From Levilactobacillus zymae (GTDB taxonomy: Bacteria > Bacillota > Bacilli > Lactobacillales > Lactobacillaceae), in assembly GCF_032190635.1 (NCBI RefSeq), contig NZ_JAVLAS010000001.1, positions 434,001 to 498,000 of the forward strand: DNA of 64,000 bases, given 5' to 3'. Positions 23,962 to 32,242 of the stretch are shown here, piece after piece. Positions within the stretch are counted from its first letter, which is position 1. Each line of letters opens with the position of its first letter. Under the pieces are notes generated by a model that saw only the letters and a program-made list of their open reading frames with translations, was not told where the DNA came from and did not search any database. A program made the position numbers and the translations under genes.

Positions 23962-25212
23962 TTAAGCAACAGCTTTTTTGGCTGATTTTTGCTTTAAATA
24001 GTGATGGGAGAGTGTGATTGAGATGACCACAGCTGCGCCACCTAGGGCGTACAGAACACCATTAGTCGTGATAGGTAGACTATATGAGCCGGTGATATCG
24101 AAGATCTTACCATCCACCGAAACGGCGATGGCGGTGGCAAAATTACCAAACATAGAAATGATAGACAGGATATTGTTATAATCCTTGGGACCAAATTGTT
24201 TGCGAATAAAGTAGGGCAACGAAACTAGCATAATTCCTTGGCCCAACCCCAAAACGAAACCGGAACCAACTAATAAGGAGGTGTCCCTGAAAATCAGTAA
24301 GCTCAACCAACCAACAATGCCAAAAACAGCGTACATAATAATGACGACTTGATTATTGAAGTGGTCCAGGAACCATCCGATGCTGACCTTACCAGCGGCG
24401 GCCCCTAGCATAATCCCGGAAACGACGGTTGCACCGATCGTTAAGGGAAGATGGATGCTTACAATATAGGGGGAAACGTGTTGAACAAGACCGGCGACCC
24501 ATTGTAAGGCAATCATAGCGAAGGTGATGAGGTAAAACATCGGCGTCTTAAGGGCTTGTTTGAATGACAAGCCTTGCCAGTCTGCCTCGCTAGTTTCGGT
24601 GGTTGTCACTTCTTGGTAGCCAAAGGGTTTAGTTTGTCCAGTGGGCTTGTATCGAATGACGAAGAGCGTAAACGGTAATATGGCAATTAAGGTGATGGCT
24701 CCCTCAACAATCCAACCAGAGCGCCAACCAAAATTAGTGATAACAGAACTAACGATGGGATTAAATAATGATCCACCAATTGCTGACAATCCTAAAGCAA
24801 TGCCTAAAACGGTTCCGAGATACTTTTGAAACCAATTTCCTAGCAAGACGGGAATGGACAGAGTTAAGGCGAAGGGCTGCATAATACCAATGATGGTCCA
24901 AACAACGTAAAACTGAACGATGCTGTGTGCGAAGCCCAAACTAATAAAACCTAAACCAATGATGGTAAAGCAGATGGTTAGTAATAAGCGGATATTAATC
25001 TTTTCCATGAGTTTACCGGCAAAAAGTAACGTAATGGCACAAGCGATATTCTGGAATGTGACCATAAGGGATACCCCAGCACGAGTAATCCCGAAGGAAG
25101 CGCTAACGGGTTCGAAGAATAGCCCAATAGTATCAACGACCATCCCAAAACCAACTAATGAGATAACACAGGTACTTAGAAAGATCCACCAGCCATAATG
25201 AATTTTATGCAC
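23962..25212 (-). CDS. MFS transporter, oxalate/formate or monocarboxylate type
   Basis: 416 residues with 12 hydrophobic helices. The opening HYGWWIFLSTCVISLVGFGM and LGNWFQKYLGTVLGIALGLSAIG (the W-F-x-K...G-x-A-x-G loop) are typical of the OFA/monocarboxylate porter branch of the MFS, which carries small organic acids. Start GTG at 25212 follows AGGAGATGATGAATC. First gene of an operon with the 3-hydroxyacyl-CoA dehydrogenase. A cre site (25246-25259) lies just upstream, so glucose repression is likely. The DNA is AT-richer than flanking genes. Confidence 0.88.
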   Translation of the reverse strand: MHKIHYGWWIFLSTCVISLVGFGMVVDTIGLFFEPVSASFGITRAGVSLMVTFQNIACAITLLFAGKLMEKINIRLLLTICFTIIGLGFISLGFAHSIVQFYVVWTIIGIMQPFALTLSIPVLLGNWFQKYLGTVLGIALGLSAIGGSLFNPIVSSVITNFGWRSGWIVEGAITLIAILPFTLFVIRYKPTGQTKPFGYQEVTTTETSEADWQGLSFKQALKTPMFYLITFAMIALQWVAGLVQHVSPYIVSIHLPLTIGATVVSGIMLGAAAGKVSIGWFLDHFNNQVVIIMYAVFGIVGWLSLLIFRDTSLLVGSGFVLGLGQGIMLVSLPYFIRKQFGPKDYNNILSIISMFGNFATAIAVSVDGKIFDITGSYSLPITTNGVLYALGGAAVVISITLSHHYLKQKSAKKAVA

Positions 25213-25245
25213 GATTCATCATCTCCTAAATAGAGTATCAATAAC

Positions 25246-25259
25246 GGTAAGCGCTTACT
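25246..25259. promoter_or_regulatory. cre site (CcpA) upstream of the MFS/dehydrogenase operon
   Basis: GGTAAGCGCTTACT contains the perfect palindrome GTAAGCGCTTAC, matching the cre consensus except for its outermost bases. It lies 34 bp upstream of the MFS start. Confidence 0.75.
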
Positions 25260-25444
25260 TATTTCTGTACAATCAAAAGCATAGCGGGTCTATTAGGAAA
25301 AGACAATATGTGAAAAAAATATCAAAATGTAAAACTGATAGTTGTTTAGGAAAATATCTGAAGAATATTGGTTGAGAGTAGCATTTATTATTGCTTTTTA
25401 TATGATTTTTATTCATATAAAATATTAGGAAATAATATAATGAC

Positions 25445-26326
25445 TTACGCTTGGGAACTAACCGCCTGATCAAAAATTCGACGAACCTGCGCTACTAGTG
25501 GATCTGTGTTTTTCTTGGACACTGCTGATAAGAGTTCCCAACTTAATTGAGGAAAGGGAACGACACTGAGGTCGTTGATTTGGTAACCTTTAAGGATGTT
25601 ACGCGGCAGCACGGTAACTAGCGGTTGAGTTCGACAAGCATTCAATAGAAAGCTCTCAGATGATGAGGACATGACGATATTGGGCGCTTCTTTTTCGTAG
25701 CCAAAGAGTGTATATAATTGCTCACGAATCGTGAACGAACGGTTTAATAAAATTAAGGGTAATCTGGAAAGTGCCGCTATGGTAATGTCGGGGGTGACTT
25801 TAATCAGCTTGGGGTTGAAGACAAGGGCACCACTATCGCGAATTAAGCTTTTCTTTTCCAGGGAATCGTACTTTAAGGGAGCGACGACGTAGGCAAGGTC
25901 GACTTTCTCTAAGAGTAATTTCTGTTGAAGGCTTTCACCGCCGTCGTCATCAATTTCAATTCGAATATCCGGGTGCTCTAGAATGAACTCTGGAAGGATT
26001 TGGGCGAAATGGGAGACCAGTACGGCCGAAGCAATTCCCAGGCGAATTTTACCTGAAAATTGTTGTCGCTGGTGAACGTTAGTGATCATGTGGTTGTAGT
26101 CACGGACCACCTTTTTGGCGTCACGATAGAATCGTTTGCCTTCGTTAGTTAGCCCAATAAGTCGTTTACCATGGCGAGCAAATAATTTAACTTGTTCGGT
26201 TTCCTCAAAGTTAAGCACAGATTTACTCATGGTTGATTGGGAAACGTGGACTTTCTCTGCAGCTAGGCTGATGTTGAAGTCGGAAGAAACAATTTCGATA
26301 AAATAAATAAGCTGGACGATGTTCAA
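25445..26326 (-). CDS. LysR family transcriptional regulator
   Basis: 293 residues. N-terminal winged helix: LIYFIEIVSSDFNISLAAEKVHVSQSTMSKSVLNFEE (recognition helix VSQSTMSKSVLNFE), followed by the periplasmic-binding-like effector domain (GKIRLGIASAVLVSHFAQIL onward). Divergent from the AtuA operon and directly upstream of the MFS operon. A 28-bp inverted repeat lies just before its start, in the shared control region. It probably senses the substrate or an intermediate of this cluster. Effector unknown. Confidence 0.92.
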   Translation of the reverse strand: MNIVQLIYFIEIVSSDFNISLAAEKVHVSQSTMSKSVLNFEETEQVKLFARHGKRLIGLTNEGKRFYRDAKKVVRDYNHMITNVHQRQQFSGKIRLGIASAVLVSHFAQILPEFILEHPDIRIEIDDDGGESLQQKLLLEKVDLAYVVAPLKYDSLEKKSLIRDSGALVFNPKLIKVTPDITIAALSRLPLILLNRSFTIREQLYTLFGYEKEAPNIVMSSSSESFLLNACRTQPLVTVLPRNILKGYQINDLSVVPFPQLSWELLSAVSKKNTDPLVAQVRRIFDQAVSSQA

Positions 26327-26352
26327 TAGAGTGACCTCCTCGTATAGCTTTA

Positions 26353-26380
26353 ATTCTGATTTTATATGAATTATCAGAAT
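26353..26380. promoter_or_regulatory. LysR-type operator between lysR and the AtuA operon
   Basis: ATTCTGAT and ATCAGAAT form perfect 8-bp arms separated by 12 bp (TTTATATGAATT). It is 26 bp upstream of the lysR start; long spaced dyads of this kind are typical LysR recognition sites. Confidence 0.65.
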
Positions 26381-26474
26381 ATGTAAACTACTCGGAGCAT
26401 TGTAATGATAATATATTCACAAAGATAAAACGATAACGACTTTAAAATTTTCATTTTGGTAAAATAATTGGGCA

Positions 26475-26504
26475 TTGTAATTTGTTGGGAGCGCTTTTTA
26501 TAAT
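26475..26504 (+). promoter_or_regulatory. Promoter of the AtuA operon with a cre-like sequence in the spacer
   Basis: -35 TTGTAA (26475-26480), 18-bp spacer, -10 TATAAT (26499-26504). The spacer holds TTGGGAGCGCTTTTT (26485-26499), which resembles a cre core (GAGCGCTTT) though its ends deviate. Confidence 0.6.
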
Positions 26505-26545
26505 GGCACCAGAAACGCGAATTGAAATTGTAGGAGGTCAAACCC

Positions 26546-27886
26546 ATGAAAAAGATTCGAATAGGTTCTGGTGCCGGCTATGCAGATGATCGGATTGAAC
26601 CGGCGATTGATTTAATTAATCGCGGAAATCTTGATTATATTGGCTTCGAATGCTTAGCGGAACGAACGATTGCCATTGCTCAAAATCAAAAGCAGGCGGA
26701 TCCAACCAAAGGTTACAATGACTTGTTAGAATATAGGTTTAGTAAAATCTTACCGGCCATTAAAGCACATCCCACTAAGGTCATCACGAATATGGGCGCT
26801 GCGAACCCCCAAGCAGCTACCGCCAAGGTTGTGGAGATGGCGCAAAAGGCGGGATTGTCGCATCTAAAAGTGGCGACGGTAACGGGCGATGATGTAACGC
26901 ATAAGATTAGTCAATTCGGACAACAACCGATGATGGAAAATCACCAAGCGTTATCGACGTTGAACCGACACGTTATTTCTGCCAATGCTTATCTGGGGGC
27001 TCAGCCAATTGTCGAAGCGCTAGACCAGGGTGCTGACATTGTTATCACGGGGCGGGTAGCCGATCCGTCATTATTTATTGCTCCCTTAGTCCACGAATTT
27101 GGGTGGTCGTTTGAGGATTATGATAAGTTAGGCAAAGGAACCTTACTGGGGCATTTGCTGGAATGTGCGGGACAAGTTAGCGGTGGCTATTTTGCCGATC
27201 CGGGCTATAAGGATGTCGACAACTTGTGGGAATTAGGATTTCCGTACGCAGATGTTCAAGCTGATGGCGATATTGTCTTACATAAATTGCCAAATACTGG
27301 TGGTTTGTTGAACGAGGACACCGTCAAGGAACAGCTAATTTATGAAATTCAAGATCCGACGAAGTACTATACGCCAGACGTTGTTGCTGACTTTTCCAAC
27401 GTTGAGGTCCACGCGGTTACAAGTGGTATTCATGTTTCTGGAGCGACCGGGACGGCTAAGACCAAAAAGCTAAAGGTTAGTGTGGGTTATGAAGATGGGT
27501 ATATCACAGAAGGTGGGATTAATTACGGTGGCCACAATGCCTTTAACAAGGCAAAATTAGCGAATGAAATTGTCCAAAAGCGTTTGGAATTATTAAAAAT
27601 TCCCGTCGATGCCTTTCAGGCGGATTACATTGGCGTCGATAGTTTGTATCATGGGGTACTACCAGCACCAGCGCAAATTAGCGAAGTTCGAGCGAGAATT
27701 GCGGCCCGAACCAGTACAGCTGCTGCAGCTCACGAAATTGTCCGTGAGGGGAAGTCCCTCTATACAAATGGCCCATCAGCTGGTGGTGGCGTCCGTACGA
27801 TTACGCAAAAAATCGTGGCAATTGCTTCGATTACAATTCCGGAAGACGAAACGCAGCCGCAAATTAACTATACGGAGGTAAACTGA
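26546..27886 (+). CDS. AtuA-family (DUF1446, PF07287-type) protein, N-terminal domain only
   Basis: 446 residues, start ATG after GTAGGAGGTCAAACCC. Diagnostic motifs: IRIGSGAGYADDRIEPAIDL at the start, YIGFECLAERTIAIAQ, VITNMGAANPQAATAK, ADIVITGRVADPSLF and GHLLECAGQVSGGYFADPG. The family is named for AtuA of the Pseudomonas acyclic-terpene (citronellol) pathway, where the enzyme role is unsettled. In that protein this domain is fused to a C-terminal module; here the module is the next gene. It starts an operon of two genes divergent from lysR. Lactobacilli are not known to break down terpenes, so the true substrate is open; its neighbours suggest an imported hydroxy- or oxo-acid. Confidence 0.88.
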   Translation: MKKIRIGSGAGYADDRIEPAIDLINRGNLDYIGFECLAERTIAIAQNQKQADPTKGYNDLLEYRFSKILPAIKAHPTKVITNMGAANPQAATAKVVEMAQKAGLSHLKVATVTGDDVTHKISQFGQQPMMENHQALSTLNRHVISANAYLGAQPIVEALDQGADIVITGRVADPSLFIAPLVHEFGWSFEDYDKLGKGTLLGHLLECAGQVSGGYFADPGYKDVDNLWELGFPYADVQADGDIVLHKLPNTGGLLNEDTVKEQLIYEIQDPTKYYTPDVVADFSNVEVHAVTSGIHVSGATGTAKTKKLKVSVGYEDGYITEGGINYGGHNAFNKAKLANEIVQKRLELLKIPVDAFQADYIGVDSLYHGVLPAPAQISEVRARIAARTSTAAAAHEIVREGKSLYTNGPSAGGGVRTITQKIVAIASITIPEDETQPQINYTEVN

Positions 27887-27887
27887 A

Positions 27888-28196
27888 ATGAAACTTTATG
27901 ACATTGCACATTCCAGAACGGGTGATAAGGGGAACACGTCCACGATTTCGTTAATTCCGTATCGGGCAGAAGATTTTGCGTTAATTAAAAAATATGTGAC
28001 TGAGGATAGTGTGACTAAATGGTTTCAGAAGTTAGGGGCAATTAACGTCACCCGATACGAATTTCATAAGGTTCCAGCACTTAACTTTGTCATCGAAAAT
28101 GCTTTAGGCGGTGGTGTTACGCACTCCTTGAACATTGATCGTCATGGTAAATCGTACAGTAGTGCTCTGTTGGAAATGACCATTCCAGATAAATAA
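27888..28196 (+). CDS. AtuA-like ferredoxin-fold protein (the C-terminal domain of AtuA as a separate gene)
   Basis: 102 residues; the ATG is one base past the stop codon of the AtuA gene, with ribosome site GGAGG inside its end, so translation is coupled. Sequence hallmarks: KLYDIAHSRTGDKGNTSTIS at the N-terminus (the RTGDKGN motif), KVPALNFVIENALGGGVTHS and LNIDRHGKSYSSALLEM. These match the short C-terminal module of AtuA-type proteins (a small alpha/beta fold). It probably binds the larger protein to make one enzyme. A bidirectional terminator follows. Confidence 0.88.
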   Translation: MKLYDIAHSRTGDKGNTSTISLIPYRAEDFALIKKYVTEDSVTKWFQKLGAINVTRYEFHKVPALNFVIENALGGGVTHSLNIDRHGKSYSSALLEMTIPDK

Positions 28197-28198
28197 TA

Positions 28199-28238
28199 AA
28201 AATGACACTCTCGATTGGTGGTCGAGAGTGTCATTTTG
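28199..28238. terminator. Bidirectional terminator after the AtuA operon
   Basis: AAAATGACACTCTCGA / TCGAGAGTGTCATTTT, 16-bp stem with T runs both ways. Confidence 0.92.
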
Positions 28239-28277
28239 GTATGAATACTGAATAGTTTGAAACAATGTTCTTAGGGT

Positions 28278-29168
28278 TTAATTGCTCGCCCCATCGAACC
28301 CAATGAAGGTGTAGTACGGCACGCCGCTAACTAGGTAGAGACTGTCGAAGGTGCCGGCCACGCCCTTGAGGGAGTTACCCAAGATATGCTGTGGTTGGTG
28401 TAGGTTTTCGATGGTTAATTTGTACTGCTGTTTTCCGGTCCGGTTAACCCGCTGGAGGTTGAAGCCACGGAGGTCGTGAGCGAAATACAGATCGCGGTAC
28501 GGGTCGTGAAAGTTGGTCCGGGTGATCTTAGCCTGCGTATCCGGTCGTTGGTAGAAGCCGAGATTCGCGTTGGCGTTGGCGTCGTAACTGAGCAGTTCGA
28601 CAACCCCATCCGGCGTGATGCGTAAGCTGGTCTCGGTGGGCTCGGCGGGACTTAGTGCCGCCGCAGCGCCACCTGAGTACAGGTCGCCGTGACTGTAAGC
28701 CACCATGTACTTGGGACAGGGAACTCGTTTAAAGGCGGTGAGCTGAGATCCACTAATGACCGTAGGCGTGGCGTCCGTGTCGGCAATCGGATCGACCGTG
28801 TACCCCTTGGGTTGGACCTGACTTAATAACGCGTAGCTTAACCGTGAACTGTAAATAAGTAGCGCCTGTTGTAGGTGAGTGCCGACCTTTTGGGTGGTCA
28901 GGTACCCGGCCACCGTGGTGCCCCGCGGCAACGTCAATTGACGCTGCTTAGTTCGTCCGCCGTGGTAAGTCGGCCGGTATTGGACCGTGACTTTTGTCTG
29001 GCGGGTGGTCTGGTAATACTCGCTGAGGTTGAGGTAGTCGGTGCTGGCCGTGTAGTGGCCGACCTTGACCAAGGACCCCGGGATCTCGGTTTGGGCGTTC
29101 GCCGTGGCCCCTCCGCCGAGCATCGTCCCCAGAAGTAGGGCCAAGCCCCATTTGATAATTGTTCGCAT
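28278..29168 (-). CDS. Secreted protein of unknown function
   Basis: 296 residues from the ATG at 29168, which follows GAGGAGG at good spacing; an upstream in-frame start is less likely. Signal peptide 1-26 (TIIKWGLALLLGTMLGGGAT, cut after ANA). The mature part contains several Tyr-rich beta-like segments (VKVGHYTASTDYLNLSEYYQ, YLVSGVPYYTFIGFD) but no family motif that I recognise. It has no anchor. A TATAAT -10 lies 35 bp upstream (29206-29201, minus). The parS-like site sits about 80 bp upstream. Confidence 0.75.
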   Translation of the reverse strand: MRTIIKWGLALLLGTMLGGGATANAQTEIPGSLVKVGHYTASTDYLNLSEYYQTTRQTKVTVQYRPTYHGGRTKQRQLTLPRGTTVAGYLTTQKVGTHLQQALLIYSSRLSYALLSQVQPKGYTVDPIADTDATPTVISGSQLTAFKRVPCPKYMVAYSHGDLYSGGAAAALSPAEPTETSLRITPDGVVELLSYDANANANLGFYQRPDTQAKITRTNFHDPYRDLYFAHDLRGFNLQRVNRTGKQQYKLTIENLHQPQHILGNSLKGVAGTFDSLYLVSGVPYYTFIGFDGASN

Positions 29169-29249
29169 GCCGTTACTGGCCTCCTCGATAACACTAATAG
29201 CGTTATTATACGTCAAATCGGGTGAGGGGAGTATGGCCGAGCCACAGAT

Positions 29250-29265
29250 TGTTTCACGTGGAACA
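29250..29265. promoter_or_regulatory. parS: Second parS-like site, one mismatch
   Basis: TGTTTCACGTGGAACA differs from the parS consensus at one position (A to G in the right half). It is intergenic, 12.7 kb from the perfect site. Confidence 0.75.
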
Positions 29266-29291
29266 AAAACGCCCGTTGCGATTAACGGGCG
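29263..29291 (-). terminator. Terminator of the MFS symporter gene
   Basis: ACGCCCGTT / AACGGGCGT stem; on the minus strand it ends in TTTTTGTT. It abuts the parS-like site. Confidence 0.8.
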
Positions 29292-29306
29292 TGATCAAGT
29301 GTTTAA

Positions 29307-30536
29307 TTAACGAGGCGTTGGCGCTAAACGGCGCAGGGCGGGGATGGTCAGCATGACGGTCAGGCTGAAGAGGTACAGCAGAGACAGGAAGCCCATAACC
29401 ACCAGTAAGCTGTAGTGGTCCATCAAGAAGCCGATAACTACCGACGAGAAGCCCCCCACGGCGCGGCCCACGTTGACGATGAGGTTGTTGGCCGTTGAGC
29501 GAATCTCAGTGGGATACAGGCGGCTGATGACCGCGCCGTATCCGCCGAACATCCCGTTAGAAAAGAAGCCTAGTACGGCCCCGGCTAGGAGTAAGGTGAC
29601 CTGGTTGACCGCCAGGGTGATGCCGAAGACGGCGAGAGCGGCGGCGAACAGGAAAAGCCCGAACGCCCGCCGGGGACCGAAATAGTCCAGAATACTGCCG
29701 AAGGTCATCATTCCCAGACTCATGCCCAGAATCGTGGCGATCATCCAGACGGACGATCCGGCCACGCTGAGACCCAGTTTCTGTTGCATGATCGACGGCA
29801 ACCAGTTCATCAGACCGAAGTACCCGGCAATTTGCACGACCACCATCACCATGAGGGCCACCGTTTGGTAGGCTAAGCGTGGCGTGTGAAACAGGGCGCC
29901 TAAGCGAATGGGCTGGCGGTTGGGCCGCTGCCGGGCGCTGAGAAATTCGGCGCTTTCGTGGAGGTGCCGGCGGATAAAGTAGGTCAGACCCACGGGTACC
30001 AACCCAAAGACAAACAGGGCCTGCCAACCCAACGTCGGAATGATCAGCGCCGCGGCAATCGCGGCTAAGACGGCGCCCAGCTGCCCACCGATTGCGGCCA
30101 GCGAGGTCATCTTCCCAATCTTGTCGTGGTCAAAGCTTTCGGCAATCAGCGTGATCCCCACGCCATACTCGCCCCCGGCACCGACGCCGGCTAGGAAGCG
30201 GAAGATGTAGACGGCCGTGAGACTGTGGGCGAACGCCATGGCCGCCGTGGCCAGTGCGAAGATGAAGACGGTGTGCGAGAAGACCTTGACGCGGCCGAAC
30301 CGGTCGGCTAACAGGCCAAACAAAAGGCCACCCGCTAACATGCCCAGGTTGGTGACGGAAGCAATCAAGCCGGCTTGGGTCCCGCTGAGGTGTAAATCGG
30401 CGGTGATCGACGACAACGCGAAGGAGAGGAACATGACGTCCATGTTCTCCAAGGCGAAGCCGGCCGAGGTTGAGGCAATCGTCCATTTCTGGGGTGTTGT
30501 TAGCGCGTGGCGCGCAGGGGTAGTGCTAGTTTCCAT
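29307..30536 (-). CDS. MFS transporter, sugar/aromatic acid:H+ symporter type
   Basis: 409 residues; the ATG at 30536 lies four bases after TTGGAGGAATT. 12 hydrophobic helices. LENMDVMFLSFALSSI with the Asp in helix 1, GLLADRFGRVKVF (G-x-x-x-D-R-x-G-R-R/K loop) and FRFLAGVGAGGEYGVGITLI are typical of the metabolite:H+ / AAHS branch that imports organic and aromatic acids. The substrate is unknown. It is monocistronic. Confidence 0.88.
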   Translation of the reverse strand: METSTTPARHALTTPQKWTIASTSAGFALENMDVMFLSFALSSITADLHLSGTQAGLIASVTNLGMLAGGLLFGLLADRFGRVKVFSHTVFIFALATAAMAFAHSLTAVYIFRFLAGVGAGGEYGVGITLIAESFDHDKIGKMTSLAAIGGQLGAVLAAIAAALIIPTLGWQALFVFGLVPVGLTYFIRRHLHESAEFLSARQRPNRQPIRLGALFHTPRLAYQTVALMVMVVVQIAGYFGLMNWLPSIMQQKLGLSVAGSSVWMIATILGMSLGMMTFGSILDYFGPRRAFGLFLFAAALAVFGITLAVNQVTLLLAGAVLGFFSNGMFGGYGAVISRLYPTEIRSTANNLIVNVGRAVGGFSSVVIGFLMDHYSLLVVMGFLSLLYLFSLTVMLTIPALRRLAPTPR

Positions 30537-30640
30537 TGCGAATTCCTCCAAAATTGGTGCTCACGGGCACCGGTTATTTTGTTGCATTGCTCATTATTCT
30601 GCCACGAATCTTGCAGGGACGCAAGGGGAAAATTTACGGG

Positions 30641-30669
30641 TTGACGCCCGCCAGTTTTCCGCGTAAACT
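30641..30669 (+). promoter_or_regulatory. Promoter of the pyrFE leader
   Basis: -35 TTGACG, 17-bp spacer, -10 TAAACT (30664-30669). Transcription would begin about 15 bp before the PyrR-binding sequence. Confidence 0.8.
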
Positions 30670-30689
30670 CAACGGCAATCAAACTTTAA

Positions 30690-30780
30690 ACTAGTCCTGT
30701 GAGGCTAATAAGGGGATCGGTGACCCGTTTTTTGACGGGCGAAGACCGCTTAGCCACGGGGCTGGGCGGTCTTTTTTTGG
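30690..30780 (+). promoter_or_regulatory. PyrR-dependent transcription attenuator
   Basis: The leader has the PyrR-binding loop AGTCCTGTGAGGCTAATAAG then G (30692-30713), which matches the known A-G-U-C-C-N-G-N-G-A-G-G-C-U pattern, followed by a terminator AAGACCGCTTAGCC...GGGCGGTCTT with T7 (30742-30778). With UMP, PyrR stabilises the first hairpin and lets the terminator form. Confidence 0.92.
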
Positions 30781-30798
30781 ACCAGAAAGGGGCGCACC

Positions 30799-31509
30799 AT
30801 GCGACCAGTTATCATCGCACTCGATTTTCCCAGTCAGGCTACGGCACTGGATTTTTTGACGCCGTTTGCCCAGACCCCCAACCTATTCGTTAAGGTGGGG
30901 ATGGAGTTATTTTACACGGCGGGGCCCCAGATTCTAACGGCGTTACGGGCGCGCGGCATCCAGGTGTTCTTGGATCTGAAGTGTTACGACATTCCCCACA
31001 CGGTCGAGCAGACCATGGTCCAGCTGGGGCGGCAAGGCGTGGCGTTGGTCACGATTCACGCGGCGGGCGGCGCGGCCATGATTGCCGCGGCGAAACGCGG
31101 TTTGGTGGCGGGCGCCCACGCGGCAGGGGTGGCCCCAGCGAAATTGTTGGCGGTCACCCAGTTGACCTCCACCACGGAATCCCAGATGCAGGCCGAACAA
31201 CTGGTCAGCGCGGACTTACCTACGACGGTCCGTCACCTAGCGCGTCTGGCGTGGCAAAATGGGGCGGACGGGGTGATTGCCGCGGCGCCGGAAGACCCGG
31301 TGATTCACGCGGCTACGGCCCCGGATTTTCTGTGCATCAACCCGGGCATTCGCCTGGCCGAAGACGCGACTGACGACCAACAACGGGTGGTGACGCCCAG
31401 TCGGGCCGCCGCACTGGGCAGTAATGGTCTGGTCGTCGGGCGATCGATCACCCGCGCGGCGGACCCACTGGCGGCTTATCAACGGATTTTAAAGGAATGG
31501 GGAGAATAA
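30799..31509 (+). CDS. pyrF: Orotidine 5'-phosphate decarboxylase
   Basis: 236 residues. Makes UMP from OMP. The catalytic Asp59-x-Lys61-x-x-Asp64 is seen in FLDLKCYDIPHT, Asp9 in IIALDFP and Lys32 in VKVGMELF; C-terminal phosphate site NPGIRLA and NGLVVGRSIT. Ribosome site AAAGGGGCGC before the ATG. First gene of a two-gene operon with pyrE behind a PyrR attenuator. The earlier pathway genes (pyrB, pyrC, carAB, pyrD) are not upstream here. Confidence 0.97.
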   Translation: MRPVIIALDFPSQATALDFLTPFAQTPNLFVKVGMELFYTAGPQILTALRARGIQVFLDLKCYDIPHTVEQTMVQLGRQGVALVTIHAAGGAAMIAAAKRGLVAGAHAAGVAPAKLLAVTQLTSTTESQMQAEQLVSADLPTTVRHLARLAWQNGADGVIAAAPEDPVIHAATAPDFLCINPGIRLAEDATDDQQRVVTPSRAAALGSNGLVVGRSITRAADPLAAYQRILKEWGE

Positions 31510-31512
31510 AAT

Positions 31513-32154
31513 ATGACGACGCGAGCAGCACAGATTGCAACGGACTTATTGCAGATTCAGGCGGTGACGTTACGGCCCAGCCAGCCTTTCTTGTGGGCCA
31601 GCGGAATGCAGGCACCCATTTACACGGATAACCGGCGGACCATTGCCTTTCCGACCGTGCGGACCCACATCGCGGACGGCTTAACGGCGTTGATTCGGGA
31701 CTTGTACCCCGACGCGACGGTGGTTGGCGGCGTGGCGACCGCGGGAATTCCCCACGCGGCACTGGTGGCCGACCGGCTGGACCTGCCGATGAACTACGTA
31801 CGTTCCAAACCCAAGGACCACGGCACAGGCAAACAAATCGAAGGGGAACTGGCGACTAACGACCGGGTGGTTCTGATCGACGACCTGATTTCGACCGGGG
31901 GTAGCGTGTTGAGTGCCGCCAAGGCCGTGCAGGCGGCCGGGGCCACGGTCCTGGGCATCGTGGCCATCTTCTCGTACGAGTTGCCCGATAGTACGGCTAA
32001 CTTTGCGGCGGCCGGCTTGACGTTACACACCCTGACTACCTACAGCGCGCTGATTACGGCGGCTGAGGCGGCCGGTGACGTGACCCCCGCCGAAAAGGCG
32101 TCCTTGCAGGCGTGGCGGCAGGATCCGTGGCATTGGCAGGGGACTCAACATTAA
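31513..32154 (+). CDS. pyrE: Orotate phosphoribosyltransferase
   Basis: 213 residues, three bases after pyrF. Forms OMP from orotate and PRPP. PRPP-binding loop VVLIDDLISTGGSVLSAAKA and YVRSKPKDHGTGKQIEG (the flexible catalytic loop) are plain. Followed by a bidirectional terminator, so the operon is only pyrFE. Confidence 0.97.
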   Translation: MTTRAAQIATDLLQIQAVTLRPSQPFLWASGMQAPIYTDNRRTIAFPTVRTHIADGLTALIRDLYPDATVVGGVATAGIPHAALVADRLDLPMNYVRSKPKDHGTGKQIEGELATNDRVVLIDDLISTGGSVLSAAKAVQAAGATVLGIVAIFSYELPDSTANFAAAGLTLHTLTTYSALITAAEAAGDVTPAEKASLQAWRQDPWHWQGTQH

Positions 32155-32175
32155 TTATCAATGATTATTAATAAC

Positions 32176-32214
32176 AAAAAGCCACCGATTTAATTAAATC
32201 GGTGGCTTTTTTTG
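32176..32214. terminator. Bidirectional terminator after pyrE
   Basis: AAAAAGCCACCGATTTAA / TTAAATCGGTGGCTTTTT, near perfect stem with T7. Confidence 0.93.
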
Positions 32215-32242
32215 ACGATTAAATTGAATGAACAAGCCCGCT

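Noticed and set aside
22993..28196. Reading the AtuA cluster as a terpene degradation pathway
   Set aside because: The CoA ligase, carboxylase and hydratase genes of the Pseudomonas pathway are absent, so the name alone does not support that substrate.
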